Assembly (NCBI GenBank): GCA_001799895.1
Contig: MGUI01000046.1
Location: 24,098-88,097, forward strand
DNA from: Elusimicrobia bacterium GWD2_63_28
GTDB lineage: Bacteria; Elusimicrobiota; Elusimicrobia; Elusimicrobiales; UBA9959
DNA: 64,000 bases
Reading direction: 5' to 3'
The notes under the pieces were generated by a model that made no database searches, was not told the DNA's origin, and was given only the letters and a program-made list of their open reading frames with translations. Positions 48,503 to 56,200 of this stretch are shown in pieces (position 1 is the first letter of the stretch; the number at the start of each line of letters is the position of its first letter). A program made the translations under genes and the position numbers.

Positions 48503-48846
48503 TCGAGGGCTCCTTTCTTGACCGCGTAGACCAGCCCGGCGAACAGCACGGCCAGGAAGCCGGTCATGGCGTAGAAAGCGCCGGGGCCGAGCTGCCTGAA
48601 AGAGACGGCCCACGGGTAGAGGAAAACTATTTCGATGTCGAACATCACGAACAGGATGGCCACCAGGTAAAAATTGACCTTGGCTACGCCGCGGGGCTCC
48701 ATGGCGGGCGGCATGCCGCACTCGAAAGATTCCTGCTTAACAGCGGTCTTTTTCTTGGGGCCGAACAGGACGGAAAGGATGACCATACCCGCCGCTACGG
48801 CCAGGGCGAACCCCGCAGTCATCAGGAAACCGAGGTATTGGCGCAT
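48493..48846 (-). CDS. nuoA: NADH-quinone oxidoreductase subunit A
   Basis: 117 residues with three membrane helices. The loop between the first and second contains ESFECGMPP, the conserved motif with the acidic residue and cysteine near the quinone site, followed by VNFYLVAILFVMFDIEIVFLY. It is the first gene of a 14-gene operon in the order A-B-C-D-E-F-G-H-I-J-K-L-M-N with overlaps at most junctions. A -10-like TAAAAT lies seven bases before the ATG and no ribosome site is visible. Confidence 0.96.
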   Translation of the reverse strand: MRQYLGFLMTAGFALAVAAGMVILSVLFGPKKKTAVKQESFECGMPPAMEPRGVAKVNFYLVAILFVMFDIEIVFLYPWAVSFRQLGPGAFYAMTGFLAVLFAGLVYAVKKGALEWD

Positions 48847-48965
48847 CGGCTAAATTTTACAAAAATAAACCAGCTTTTTGGCTAAAAGTCTTTATTATTC
48901 TTTATAAGCCGGTTTTAGATGCGCGGGCCGCTCAATAAGTTTCAGCCATGTTATATAATCTGTCT
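48847..48965. promoter_or_regulatory. Divergent promoter region of nuoA and the NDUFA9-like gene
   Basis: A 119-bp AT-rich gap. On the minus strand TAAAAT (48859-48854) lies seven bases before the nuoA ATG. On the plus strand TATAAT (48953-48958) lies seven bases before the ATG at 48966. Neither gene has a Shine-Dalgarno sequence, so both messages look leaderless. The -35 regions are weak. The arrangement would co-express complex I and the epimerase-like protein. Confidence 0.5.
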
Positions 48966-49790
48966 ATGCGCATACTGATCACCGGCGCCGGCGGCTTCGT
49001 CGGGAGCGCGCTGCTCAAGCGGCTGCCCGGCCATGACCTTATCCTGCCTTCGCGGGACCCCTCAAAATTCCCCAGGGCCGGCGTCGGCTCTTTCCCCCTT
49101 TTCACTGAGGACCTGGCCGGGCTTGTCGCTTCCGCTGCGCCCGAGATCGTCATAAACCTGCTGGGGATAATACGCGAAACCCCCGGCTCCGGCTTTACCC
49201 TGGTGCACGAGGAATATACCCGGCGGCTGCTGGCCGGGGCGCGCGCGGCCGGCGTAAAAAAGTTCATACAGATGTCGGCCCTCGGCGCGGCGCCGGATTC
49301 CCCTTCCGCCTACCAGCGCAGCAAGTTCGCGGGAGAGGAAGCCGTGCGGCAGTCCGGCCTCCCTTACGTTATCTTCAGGCCTTCTTTCATAACCGGCCCC
49401 GGGCAGCGCCTGGGAGAAGAACTGAAAGCCCTGGCGCGCTTCACGCCGCTCTTCGCGGCGCCTTCCGACGCCTGGGCCGCGCCGCTGCCGGCGGAGGTCG
49501 TGGCGGCCTGCTTCGCCAGGGCGGCCGAGGACGCGTCTATCCGCGACGAGGTCTTCGAACTCGGCGGCGACCGGGTGCTGAACTTCAGAACTATAATGGT
49601 TGAGGCTTTAGCGGCCGCCGGGGTGCGCCGGCCCGTGCTGGGCCTGCCGCGCGCCGCCTTCAGGCCGCTGCTGCCGCTCTTCAGCCTGCTGCCGGTCCCG
49701 CCGATGACGCGCGAGCAGTACCTGATGCTCTCGCGGCCGAACGTGCCGTCGGGCGCCTTCAGGGGCGTAAAAGATCTGCTGCCCGGTTAG
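48966..49790 (+). CDS. NDUFA9-like NAD(P)-binding epimerase/dehydratase family protein
   Basis: 274 residues with a Rossmann N-terminus (MRILITGAGGFVGSALLKRL, GxxGxxG at residues 7-13), INLLGIIRE, IQMSALGAAPDSPSAYQRSK (YxxxK) and VIFRPSFITGPGQ. This is the atypical short-chain-dehydrogenase branch that includes the complex I assembly/accessory subunit NDUFA9 and bacterial relatives. The location beside nuoA supports a link to complex I, but sugar epimerase-like or quinone-related roles are possible. The ATG at 48966 fits the -10 box spacing; an upstream in-frame ATG at 48948 would overlap the promoter and is less likely. Confidence 0.8.
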   Translation: MRILITGAGGFVGSALLKRLPGHDLILPSRDPSKFPRAGVGSFPLFTEDLAGLVASAAPEIVINLLGIIRETPGSGFTLVHEEYTRRLLAGARAAGVKKFIQMSALGAAPDSPSAYQRSKFAGEEAVRQSGLPYVIFRPSFITGPGQRLGEELKALARFTPLFAAPSDAWAAPLPAEVVAACFARAAEDASIRDEVFELGGDRVLNFRTIMVEALAAAGVRRPVLGLPRAAFRPLLPLFSLLPVPPMTREQYLMLSRPNVPSGAFRGVKDLLPG

Positions 49791-49799
49791 GACGGCGTA

Positions 49800-50510
49800 T
49801 TATTTTTGTTTAAGCAGGAGCTTCAGGGCGGTCATCGCGCCCTTGGTGAGGCGGGCGTCCAGCAGGGCCTGCCGTATGTCGCGCAGCGCCCCGCCTCCCG
49901 CCCAGTGCCGCTTCCCCCCGCCGCAGAGTCTTTCCGAGATAAGATCCGCCATGCGGGCTATTTCCGCCGGCGGGGCCGGCGGCGCCGCTTTGCGCGCGGC
50001 GCGGGCCGGGTTCTGCCTGCCGGCCAGTTCGTAGCAGGCCACGGCCACGGCCTGGCCCAGGTTCATGGAGGGCTGGGCCGGCAGCGTCTGTATGTTGATT
50101 ACGGCGCTGCAGAAAGAAAGATCGTCGCGCGTCAGGCCGGTTTTCTCGCCGCCGAAGAGCAGCGCCGTCTTGCGGGCCCCCCGGCTGCCGGCATAGGCGG
50201 CGGCGTCTTTTAGCAGCAGCACGTCGCGCTCTGGATTTATGAAATGCAGGGAGGAGGTGCCCAGCAGCAGGTCGCAGCCCTCGGCGGCCTCGGGGATGGA
50301 AGAGCAGAGCCTGGCGGCGTCCACCACGTCCATGGCGCCGATGGCGGAGACGGAGGCCTCTGTCCTCCAGACGCGGGCGGCTTCTTTCCAGTCGTTGCCG
50401 AAGGCGTTGACCAGGACGAGCTCCTTGAGCCCGAAATTGGCCATGGCGCGCGCGGCCGCGCCGATATTGTCGGGATTGCGGGGCCTTACCAGTATGATCC
50501 TGAATTCCAT
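49800..50510 (-). CDS. trmJ: SpoU/TrmH-family RNA 2'-O-methyltransferase, TrmJ-like
   Basis: 236 residues. The three SPOUT motifs are present: NPDNIGAAARAMANFGL (motif 1), ALLFGGEKTGLTRDDL (motif 2) and SMNLGQAVAVACYEL (motif 3), which together form the knotted S-adenosylmethionine site. A C-terminal extension of about 70 residues, as in TrmJ, is helical and basic. TrmJ methylates position 32 of tRNA; the exact target here is inferred from length and motif style. It converges on the NDUFA9-like gene with a 9-bp gap and is followed upstream by the secreted protein gene. Confidence 0.85.
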   Translation of the reverse strand: MEFRIILVRPRNPDNIGAAARAMANFGLKELVLVNAFGNDWKEAARVWRTEASVSAIGAMDVVDAARLCSSIPEAAEGCDLLLGTSSLHFINPERDVLLLKDAAAYAGSRGARKTALLFGGEKTGLTRDDLSFCSAVINIQTLPAQPSMNLGQAVAVACYELAGRQNPARAARKAAPPAPPAEIARMADLISERLCGGGKRHWAGGGALRDIRQALLDARLTKGAMTALKLLLKQK

Positions 50511-50522
50511 CGTTTGCGCCTG

Positions 50523-51593
50523 TTACTTCTTGCCCGGCCCTATATAGACCCCGGTCTGGGCGTCCACCAGGTAGCGCAGCGAGCCGCAGTCTATCACCCA
50601 GACCTGGCCGTGCCCCGCTGCCGGGGCGTGGGCGGGTTTGAACCCCTTCAGCTTCATGGAGATCGTGGAGTTGTTGCTCACGCAGTCCTTCGGCACCTGC
50701 GCCAGCGCGTGGTCGCTGTCCTTGAACGGCAGCGTAATGGGCGCCATCTTGTTGAGGTCGAAGGAATATTGCCCTTCGAAAAGTATGTACTCGGCGGCGG
50801 TTTTGTTCTTGCAGCCGCCGAAGCGCGAGATTGTTCCCGCGCTGCGGGAGGCGAAGACGAAGCTCCAGCCATCCCTGGTGTCCATGCACTTGGTGCTGCC
50901 GGTGCGGTCCGCGAGCGTTTCTATCAGCATCAACTGGGCGTCGGGGGCCTTCTTGCGCATGGTGGTCGCCGCCAGGTCGGCGTACCTGAAAGCCGCGTCC
51001 TTTGCCTTAACAACCGGCTTAGCCTTGCCTCCGGGCGCGCCGGCCGCGGCCTTGCCCAGTTTCCAGGTCTTTTCGGCGGCGCAGTCGGCCAGCACCTTCA
51101 CCCTGCCCTGCGAGACCGACCAGTAGCAGCCTTCGGGCCGCCCGTCCCTGGCAGGCAGGATGCTCAGTTTCATCTGTATGTCGCGGCTGAAAGGGTTGGG
51201 CTCGGGCGTGAAGAGGCCGTCGGCCTGCAGTTTTTTCAGCACGGCCGCGGGCTCGGCGTAAGCGTAGGGCAGTTTCTTGGTCGGCTCGCCGGATTTTCGG
51301 TATGGGTAATGCTTGGCCGCGTTGAGAAAGTTGTCGCCGCAGGCGTTGACTATCAGCCATTCGCCGGAAGAGGGCACGAAGAATTTGTAATGCCAGGCGT
51401 TGGAAAAAGATTTTCCCCTGCAGGGAATGTCGCCCGTGGGCCCGGCGAAGCCGTCTATCTCCACCAGCTCCGCGCCCTCGGCCCTTAGCTCGGCCTCCGC
51501 CGCCGCCGTGCCCCTGCCTTCGGCGGGCCCGGCCGCCCCGGCCGGGAGCGCCAGCAGCAGCCACAGTACTCCCGCCGTCAGTGCCGGGCTCAT
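50523..51593 (-). CDS. Secreted Cys-containing protein of unknown function
   Basis: 356 residues starting at 51593, where the ATG overlaps the thioredoxin stop (ATGA). A signal peptide (MSPALTAGVLWLLLALPAGA) ends near residue 20. The mature protein has about nine cysteines (in IPCRGKSF, NACGDNF, GCYWSVSQ, ADCAAEK, TKCMDTRD, GGCKNKT, KDCVSNN, IDCGSLRY), consistent with disulfide bonds outside the cytoplasm. No family was recognised. The C-terminal region (WVIDCGSLRYLVDAQTGVYI) recalls a small repeat unit, but nothing firm. The coupled thioredoxin gene may support its folding or reduction, or may just be co-regulated. Confidence 0.7.
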   Translation of the reverse strand: MSPALTAGVLWLLLALPAGAAGPAEGRGTAAAEAELRAEGAELVEIDGFAGPTGDIPCRGKSFSNAWHYKFFVPSSGEWLIVNACGDNFLNAAKHYPYRKSGEPTKKLPYAYAEPAAVLKKLQADGLFTPEPNPFSRDIQMKLSILPARDGRPEGCYWSVSQGRVKVLADCAAEKTWKLGKAAAGAPGGKAKPVVKAKDAAFRYADLAATTMRKKAPDAQLMLIETLADRTGSTKCMDTRDGWSFVFASRSAGTISRFGGCKNKTAAEYILFEGQYSFDLNKMAPITLPFKDSDHALAQVPKDCVSNNSTISMKLKGFKPAHAPAAGHGQVWVIDCGSLRYLVDAQTGVYIGPGKK

Positions 51594-51937
51594 TTGGTCT
51601 CCCTGGCGGGCGCGCCGCAGGCTTTCACGAAAGCGCGCAGCCCATCGCCGCCCAGGCCGCGGCCCAGCTGGCCGTCGAGCCTGCGCGAAAGGTGGCCGCC
51701 CTTGAAGAAGAGCACCGTCGGGACCACTTCCACCGAAAAGCGGTCTTCCAGCTCGGGCAGGTCGTCGGTGCAGACCTTGATAAAGGCCCCGCTGCCTACC
51801 GCCGCCTGCTCTTCGAAGACCGGCAGGAAGGACGTGCAGAAGGGGCACCAGGCGGAATAGAAAAGCGCGAAGCGCCCGCCCGGAGCCTGCACCTCGGCCT
51901 CGAAACTCTCTCTGGTTTTTACGGTTTTGCTTGCCAT
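51590..51937 (-). CDS. Thioredoxin-like protein (WCPFC)
   Basis: 115 residues with the redox motif YSAWCPFCTSFLPVF and the cis-proline loop VEVVPTVLFFKGGHL, the core of a thioredoxin fold. No signal peptide or membrane helix is visible, so it should be cytoplasmic. The ATG at 51937 has a G-rich box (GGGGGA) and lies 8 bp after the stop of the pentapeptide gene. WCPFC differs from the usual WCGPC, and a general disulfide exchange or peroxide-linked role cannot be separated. It overlaps the secreted Cys protein gene. Confidence 0.85.
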   Translation of the reverse strand: MASKTVKTRESFEAEVQAPGGRFALFYSAWCPFCTSFLPVFEEQAAVGSGAFIKVCTDDLPELEDRFSVEVVPTVLFFKGGHLSRRLDGQLGRGLGGDGLRAFVKACGAPARETK

Positions 51938-51945
51938 GTGTCCCC

Positions 51946-52563
51946 CTAAATTATCTTTATGTCCAGGCAGTAAAGGAGCGCCATCGCCTCCGGCATGGAG
52001 AACCTGGCGCCTTTCAGCACGTTGTCGGCCGGCCTGATGGCGTAATTCCTGGCCCCCGCGAGGTTCGCCCCCGACAGGTTGGTGCCGCCGAACAGGACCC
52101 CGGCCAGGTCCGTGCCGGCCAGGTCGGCCTTCGCCAGGTCCGCTTCCCTGAAGTCGGCGCCGACGGCGCGGCAATTCACTATCGAGGTTTCGCGCAGGTG
52201 CAGGCCGAGAAAAACGGAGTCCGCCAGCACGCAGTTGTCGAACCTCAGCAGCCCCGGCAGCTTTACCCGCGGCCAGGCCGCCTCGGTCCAGTTTACGCCG
52301 GTAAGCTTGGAATTCTTGAAGGAGACGCTGGAAAGGGCCGTGCGCGGCAGGCGCAGCAGGCTCAGGTTGCAGCTCTCGAAGCGGCAGTCGGTGAACCTGC
52401 AGCCGCGGAATTCGGCCCCGGTAAAATCACAATTTTTAAAAAGGCAGCCGTGGAACTGCCGGGAGGCCGCGGCCCCGCCGAACTTCAGCCCCGTCCAGGT
52501 CTTGTCCAGGGCCTCTTCTTCCGCGCCGGGGAAGGAGGGTTCTTTATCGGTAGTCTCCTGCAT
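51946..52563 (-). CDS. Pentapeptide repeat protein
   Basis: 205 residues with a run of A(D/N)LXX-type pentapeptides in the middle and C-terminal parts: FTGAEFRGCRFTDCRFESC, then VGADFREADLAKADLAGTDL and GTNLSGANLAGA. Such repeats fold into a square right-handed beta helix. No export signal is seen. Functions in this family range from binding DNA gyrase to scaffolding, and none can be assigned here. Several cysteines fall on the repeat face. It lies between rnc and the thioredoxin gene on the same strand. Confidence 0.85.
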   Translation of the reverse strand: MQETTDKEPSFPGAEEEALDKTWTGLKFGGAAASRQFHGCLFKNCDFTGAEFRGCRFTDCRFESCNLSLLRLPRTALSSVSFKNSKLTGVNWTEAAWPRVKLPGLLRFDNCVLADSVFLGLHLRETSIVNCRAVGADFREADLAKADLAGTDLAGVLFGGTNLSGANLAGARNYAIRPADNVLKGARFSMPEAMALLYCLDIKII

Positions 52564-52577
52564 GGGGGTGTCCGCCG

Positions 52578-53264
52578 CTAGATTTCGTGCTTGTGTACTT
52601 CGTGCGAGGCCAGGTAGTCCAGGGCGTTTTTGGCGGCCGCCTGCTGGGCTTCCTTCTTGTTTTTGCCGGACCCCAGGCCCAGCGTTTTCCTGCCCAGGAA
52701 AACCCGTATCGTGAAGAGCTTCTCGTGCTCCGGTCCGGTCGCGGTCATCAGCTCGTAGTCGGGCGGCCGCTTGTGGCGCTTCTGTATCAGTTCCTGCAGC
52801 GTGCTCTTGTGGTCAATGTCGAGCTTTTCGGGCACCTGCGACTCCAGCCAGGGTATGACCAGCCGCTCTATGGGCGGGAGGCCCCCGTCGAGGTACACGG
52901 CGCCCAGCACGGCTTCCAGGGCGTTGGCCAGGATGCTGTGGCGCTTGGCGCCGCCGCTCAGGTGCTCGCCGGCGCCCAGGTAGAGGTGATGCCCCAGGCC
53001 GATGGCCTCGGCCCAGCGGGCCAGGTTGGCCCGCGAGACTATGGCCGACTTGGATTTAGAAAGAAACCCCTCGTCCTCCGAGGGGTTCTTAAGGAAAAGA
53101 TAATAGGATACAACCAGGCCGAGCACGCTGTCGCCCAGGAATTCCAGGCGCTCGTTGTACCGGGGGCCCCCGCTTTCGGTCGCGTGCGACTTGTGCGTCA
53201 GGGCTTCCGCCAGCAGCTCTTTGTCCCTGAATTTGTATCCTATTACTTCTTCAAGCGAGGACAC
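52578..53264 (-). CDS. rnc: Ribonuclease III
   Basis: 228 residues. The catalytic domain has the signature NERLEFLGDSVLGLVV with the metal-binding acidic residues, and a second acidic cluster in NALEAVLGAVYLDGG. The double-stranded-RNA-binding domain covers the last 70 residues (DHKSTLQELIQKRHKRPPDY and SGKNKKEAQQAAAKNALDYL). It cleaves double-stranded RNA in rRNA and mRNA processing. The start is a GTG at 53264, 4 bases after the acpP stop, a common gene order. Confidence 0.96.
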   Translation of the reverse strand: MSSLEEVIGYKFRDKELLAEALTHKSHATESGGPRYNERLEFLGDSVLGLVVSYYLFLKNPSEDEGFLSKSKSAIVSRANLARWAEAIGLGHHLYLGAGEHLSGGAKRHSILANALEAVLGAVYLDGGLPPIERLVIPWLESQVPEKLDIDHKSTLQELIQKRHKRPPDYELMTATGPEHEKLFTIRVFLGRKTLGLGSGKNKKEAQQAAAKNALDYLASHEVHKHEI

Positions 53265-53268
53265 GGGC

Positions 53269-53523
53269 TCAGTCTTTCTTCCCGGACTTTTCCTTTATGT
53301 AATCGACGGCCATCCCGACGGTCTTGATCTTCTCGGCGTCTTCGTCGGGGATCTCTATGTCGAATTCCTCTTCGAGCGCCATTACCAGCTCGACGGTGTC
53401 GAGGGAGTCCGCGCCGAGGTCCTGTACGAACTGGGCCTGCGGGGTGACTTCGGCCGCGTCGACGGCCAGCTGCTCGGTTATGATCTTCTTCACTCTTTCT
53501 TCCAGGTTTTCGGTTACTGCCAT
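53269..53523 (-). CDS. acpP: Acyl carrier protein
   Basis: 84 residues, acidic, with the phosphopantetheine attachment serine (Ser40) in [19 protein letters not shown]. It carries the growing chain in fatty-acid synthesis and serves PlsX. It sits between fabG and rnc, as in many bacteria, with a GGAGG box in front of the ATG. Confidence 0.97.
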   Translation of the reverse strand: MAVTENLEERVKKIITEQLAVDAAEVTPQAQFVQDLGADSLDTVELVMALEEEFDIEIPDEDAEKIKTVGMAVDYIKEKSGKKD

Positions 53524-53559
53524 TGCGTTTCCCTCCTGCTAAGTTTGAATCCGCTCAAA

Positions 53560-54306
53560 TCACATGTAGAGCCCGCCGTTCACGGCGAGCACCTGGCCCG
53601 TTATGTAGGCCGAGTCGTCTCCGGCCAGGAACAGCGCGGCCTTCGCCACCTCGCCGGGCTCGCCCATGCGCCCCAGCGGGATCAGCCCAGAGATGGCCGC
53701 CCTGGCCTCTTCCTTGAGCCCCTCGGTCATGCGGGTGCGTATAAAGCCCGGGGCCACCGCGTTGACCAGCACCTGCCGCGGCGCGAACTCGCGCGCGAGC
53801 GACTTGGTCAGGCCGATCAGCCCGGCCTTGGAGGCCGAGTAGTTGGCCTGCCCCGCCTGCCCGCTCTGCCCGACCACGGAGGAGATGTTGATGATCCTGC
53901 CGGCGCGGGCCTTCAGCATCAGCCTGGAGGCGGCCTTGGACATCAGGAACGCCCCCTTCAGGTTGACGCTGATGACGGCGTCGAAATCAGCTTCCTTCAT
54001 GCGCAGCACCAGGCCGTCCTTGGTGATGCCGGCGTTGTTGACCAGGATGTCCACTTTGCCGAAAGCTTTCTCGGTCTCCGCCACGGCCTTTTCGCAGTCG
54101 GCCTCTTTTGTGACGTCGAGCCCGAGGCCTATGGCCCGGGCGCCGGTCCTGTCGGCTATGCCGGCGGCCGCGGCCGCGCTCTCCTGCGCTGAAAGATCGG
54201 CCACCGCCACCGCGGCGCCTTCGGCCGCGAAGGCCGCGGCTATCTCCAGGCCTATGCCGCGGGCGGCGCCGGTTATCAGCGCGGTTTTCCCCTCGAGGCG
54301 CTTCAT
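53560..54306 (-). CDS. fabG: 3-oxoacyl-[acyl-carrier-protein] reductase
   Basis: 248 residues, a short-chain dehydrogenase. NADPH site TGAARGIGLEIAAAFA, NNAGITKDGLVLRMKEADF, the catalytic serine in NISSVVGQSGQ and the YxxxK pair in ANYSASKAGLIGLTK. It reduces 3-oxoacyl-ACP in each round of fatty-acid elongation. It overlaps plsX by four bases and precedes acpP by 36 bp; fabH, fabD and fabF are not in this cluster. Confidence 0.96.
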   Translation of the reverse strand: MKRLEGKTALITGAARGIGLEIAAAFAAEGAAVAVADLSAQESAAAAAGIADRTGARAIGLGLDVTKEADCEKAVAETEKAFGKVDILVNNAGITKDGLVLRMKEADFDAVISVNLKGAFLMSKAASRLMLKARAGRIINISSVVGQSGQAGQANYSASKAGLIGLTKSLAREFAPRQVLVNAVAPGFIRTRMTEGLKEEARAAISGLIPLGRMGEPGEVAKAALFLAGDDSAYITGQVLAVNGGLYM

Positions 54307-55331
54307 TCTTCCTGCTCCTTGGCCGCTGAAATCTTGTCCTTGACCTGCTCCATCTGCTTTTTGATGTGGGTCACCATGCCGGCCGCGGCCAGGTCGCCGC
54401 AGACGCGCACGGAGTTGTAGACCGCGTTGGCCGTTATCTTGCCGTGGCAGACCATCACCACGCCGTTGACGCCGAGCAGCGGGGCGCCGCCGTAAATATC
54501 CACGCTCATCTTGACCTTCATATCGGCGAAGAGCTTGCGCATCAGCATCGCGCCTATCTTGTAGGTGAACTTGCGCATGATCTGCTCTTTGAGCATCTTG
54601 AAAACGGTTTTGGCGCTGCCCTCGTAGAGCTTCAGCGCGACGTTGCCGGTGAAGCCGTCGGCCACCACCACGTCGGTGAGGCCCTCGGGGATGTCGCGCC
54701 CTTCCACCGGGCCGTAGAAGTTGACGCCCATGTTCTTTATCAGGGGCAGCGTCTCCTGCACCAGGGTGTTCCCCTTGGTCTCTTCCTCGCCTATGGAGAG
54801 CAGCCCCACGGAGGGGTTCTCCAGCTTGAGGAGGGACTTCATGTAGACCGAGCCCATCACGGCGAACTGCGCGAGGTGCCAGGGCTTGCAGTCCATGTTG
54901 GCGCCGGCGTCCAGCAGCACGCAGGTGCCTTTCATCGTCGGCAGCGGCGCCGCCAGCGCCGGACGGATCACGCCGGGGATGCGCTTGAGCTTAAGCATCG
55001 CCGCCACCATCACCGCTCCGGAGTTGCCGGCGGAGATGAAGGCGTCGGCCTTGCCCTCGTGCACCAGCCCGGCGCCTATCATGAGCGACGAGTCCGGTTT
55101 GGAACGGCACTCGGCCACGGGCTCGCCGGCCATGTCCACCACGTGCGGGGCGTGTACGATGGTTATTTTAGCCGGGTCGGCCGCGCCCTGCCGGCGCAGC
55201 TCCTCCCGTATCTCGGGGTCCCTGCCTACGAGGATGACCTCGTGCTGCAGCTTTTTGGCCGCAAGCAGCGCGCCCTCGATGTTGGGCTTCAGTCCGAAAT
55301 CACCGCCGTGAGCGTCAAGAGCTATGCGCAT
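54303..55331 (-). CDS. plsX: Phosphate acyltransferase PlsX
   Basis: 342 residues. It turns acyl-ACP into acyl phosphate, the first step in phospholipid synthesis by the PlsX/PlsY route. It starts MRIALDAHGGDFGLKPNIEG (DAxGGD signature) and has SAGNSGAVMVAAMLKLKRIP, GANMDCKPWHLAQFAVMGSV and VADGFTGNVALKLYEG. The position between rpmF and fabG is the classical one. The stop overlaps the fabG start. Confidence 0.96.
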   Translation of the reverse strand: MRIALDAHGGDFGLKPNIEGALLAAKKLQHEVILVGRDPEIREELRRQGAADPAKITIVHAPHVVDMAGEPVAECRSKPDSSLMIGAGLVHEGKADAFISAGNSGAVMVAAMLKLKRIPGVIRPALAAPLPTMKGTCVLLDAGANMDCKPWHLAQFAVMGSVYMKSLLKLENPSVGLLSIGEEETKGNTLVQETLPLIKNMGVNFYGPVEGRDIPEGLTDVVVADGFTGNVALKLYEGSAKTVFKMLKEQIMRKFTYKIGAMLMRKLFADMKVKMSVDIYGGAPLLGVNGVVMVCHGKITANAVYNSVRVCGDLAAAGMVTHIKKQMEQVKDKISAAKEQEE

Positions 55332-55349
55332 CTTTGCTCTCCAGGCGGG

Positions 55350-55562
55350 TTATTTCTGCTCCTGGCCTTCTTCGCCCTTGGGCGCCTTCTGGGCCACTTC
55401 GATCTTGCCGTTGTAGGAGCCGCAGGAAGGGCAGACGCGGTGGGGCAGGCGGAGCGCGCCGCACTGGCCGCACGGGGACAGGGACTTCACTTCCAGCTTC
55501 CAGTTCTGCGCGCGGCGCTTGTCGCGGCGCATCGGTGTGTGTTTACGTTTAGGGTTCGGCAT
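55350..55562 (-). CDS. rpmF: Ribosomal protein L32
   Basis: 70 residues, basic, with the L32 start MPNPKRKHTPMRRDKRRAQN and a four-cysteine zinc ribbon (CGQCG and CPSCG). A GAGGTG box lies in front of the ATG. It sits between yceD and plsX, the usual arrangement. The C-terminal lysine/glutamate-rich tail is longer than in E. coli. Confidence 0.96.
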   Translation of the reverse strand: MPNPKRKHTPMRRDKRRAQNWKLEVKSLSPCGQCGALRLPHRVCPSCGSYNGKIEVAQKAPKGEEGQEQK

Positions 55563-55582
55563 GGTTGCACCTCTTTAATATA

Positions 55583-56077
55583 CTAAAGCTTCTTCTTCCC
55601 GCCGGGCTTGCCCGGCTTGAAATCTTTAAGGGCCTCGAAAGAGCTGGTCTTGCCGGCCCTGCATTCGCAGGAGTGGGTGTTGCGGTTGATACCGCAGACC
55701 AGGCACCGCCCTTTGCAGCTTTCGGCACACAGCACTTTTATAGGCGCGAGCAGGGCGGCGGCCTCCCTTATAACTTCGCGCGTATCTATATATTCTACCG
55801 TATCCGGGTATACCTCGTCAAAAGAGTCGGCGAAGGTCCGGGCCAGCGGCTCGGCGCAGCGGGAGCATTCCAGCTCCAGTTCGGCGCTCACGCGCCCTTC
55901 CAGCAGGATGGAATCCCCCCCGACGGAGAAATCCAGCTCCAGGTCCAGCTTTTTCAGCGAGCCCGGCTTTTCAAAGGCGTCCGCGAAGAAAGCGATGTCC
56001 GGGGACAGTTTGATGTTAAGGCCGCCCTGGGCCTTTATGTCCTCGTATTTGAAAACAAGCGGGTCTTTTTCCTCCAT
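55583..56077 (-). CDS. yceD: DUF177/YceD family protein
   Basis: 164 residues. DUF177 pattern: a beta-rich N-terminal half (GGDSILLEGRVSAELELEC), a cysteine pair in ELECSRCAEPLARTFADSFD, then acidic stretches. The C-terminal part has an additional cysteine set (CAESCKGRCLVCGINRNTHS, then CEC) that may bind a metal. The family is linked genetically to rRNA or ribosomal-subunit synthesis. It precedes rpmF by 20 bp on the same strand. No Shine-Dalgarno box is seen before its ATG. Confidence 0.88.
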   Translation of the reverse strand: MEEKDPLVFKYEDIKAQGGLNIKLSPDIAFFADAFEKPGSLKKLDLELDFSVGGDSILLEGRVSAELELECSRCAEPLARTFADSFDEVYPDTVEYIDTREVIREAAALLAPIKVLCAESCKGRCLVCGINRNTHSCECRAGKTSSFEALKDFKPGKPGGKKKL

Positions 56078-56093
56078 AAGAACAATAAGATAT

Positions 56094-56187
56094 CAAATTG
56101 GGGACGCTGATTCCTAATTCCTAATTGCAAATGTTGTCGGCGCGGGATACTTGCCGGTGCAAATTGGGGATCAGGAAAGCGTCCCCC
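56094..56187. repeat. Short inverted/direct repeat element (MITE- or REP-like)
   Basis: The 11-mer CAAATTGGGGA occurs at 56094-56104 and again at 56160-56170. GGGGACGCT (56100-56108) has an exact inverted copy AGCGTCCCC at 56178-56186, and TTCCT after the left arm is echoed inverted by AGGAA before the right arm. The 90-bp unit between yceD and the GT2 gene has no coding capacity. Palindromes with GGGGACG ends are typical of REP elements mobilised by RAYT transposases. That link is inference; no transposase is in the window. Confidence 0.6.
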
Positions 56188-56200
56188 CCCGCGGCCGCGG

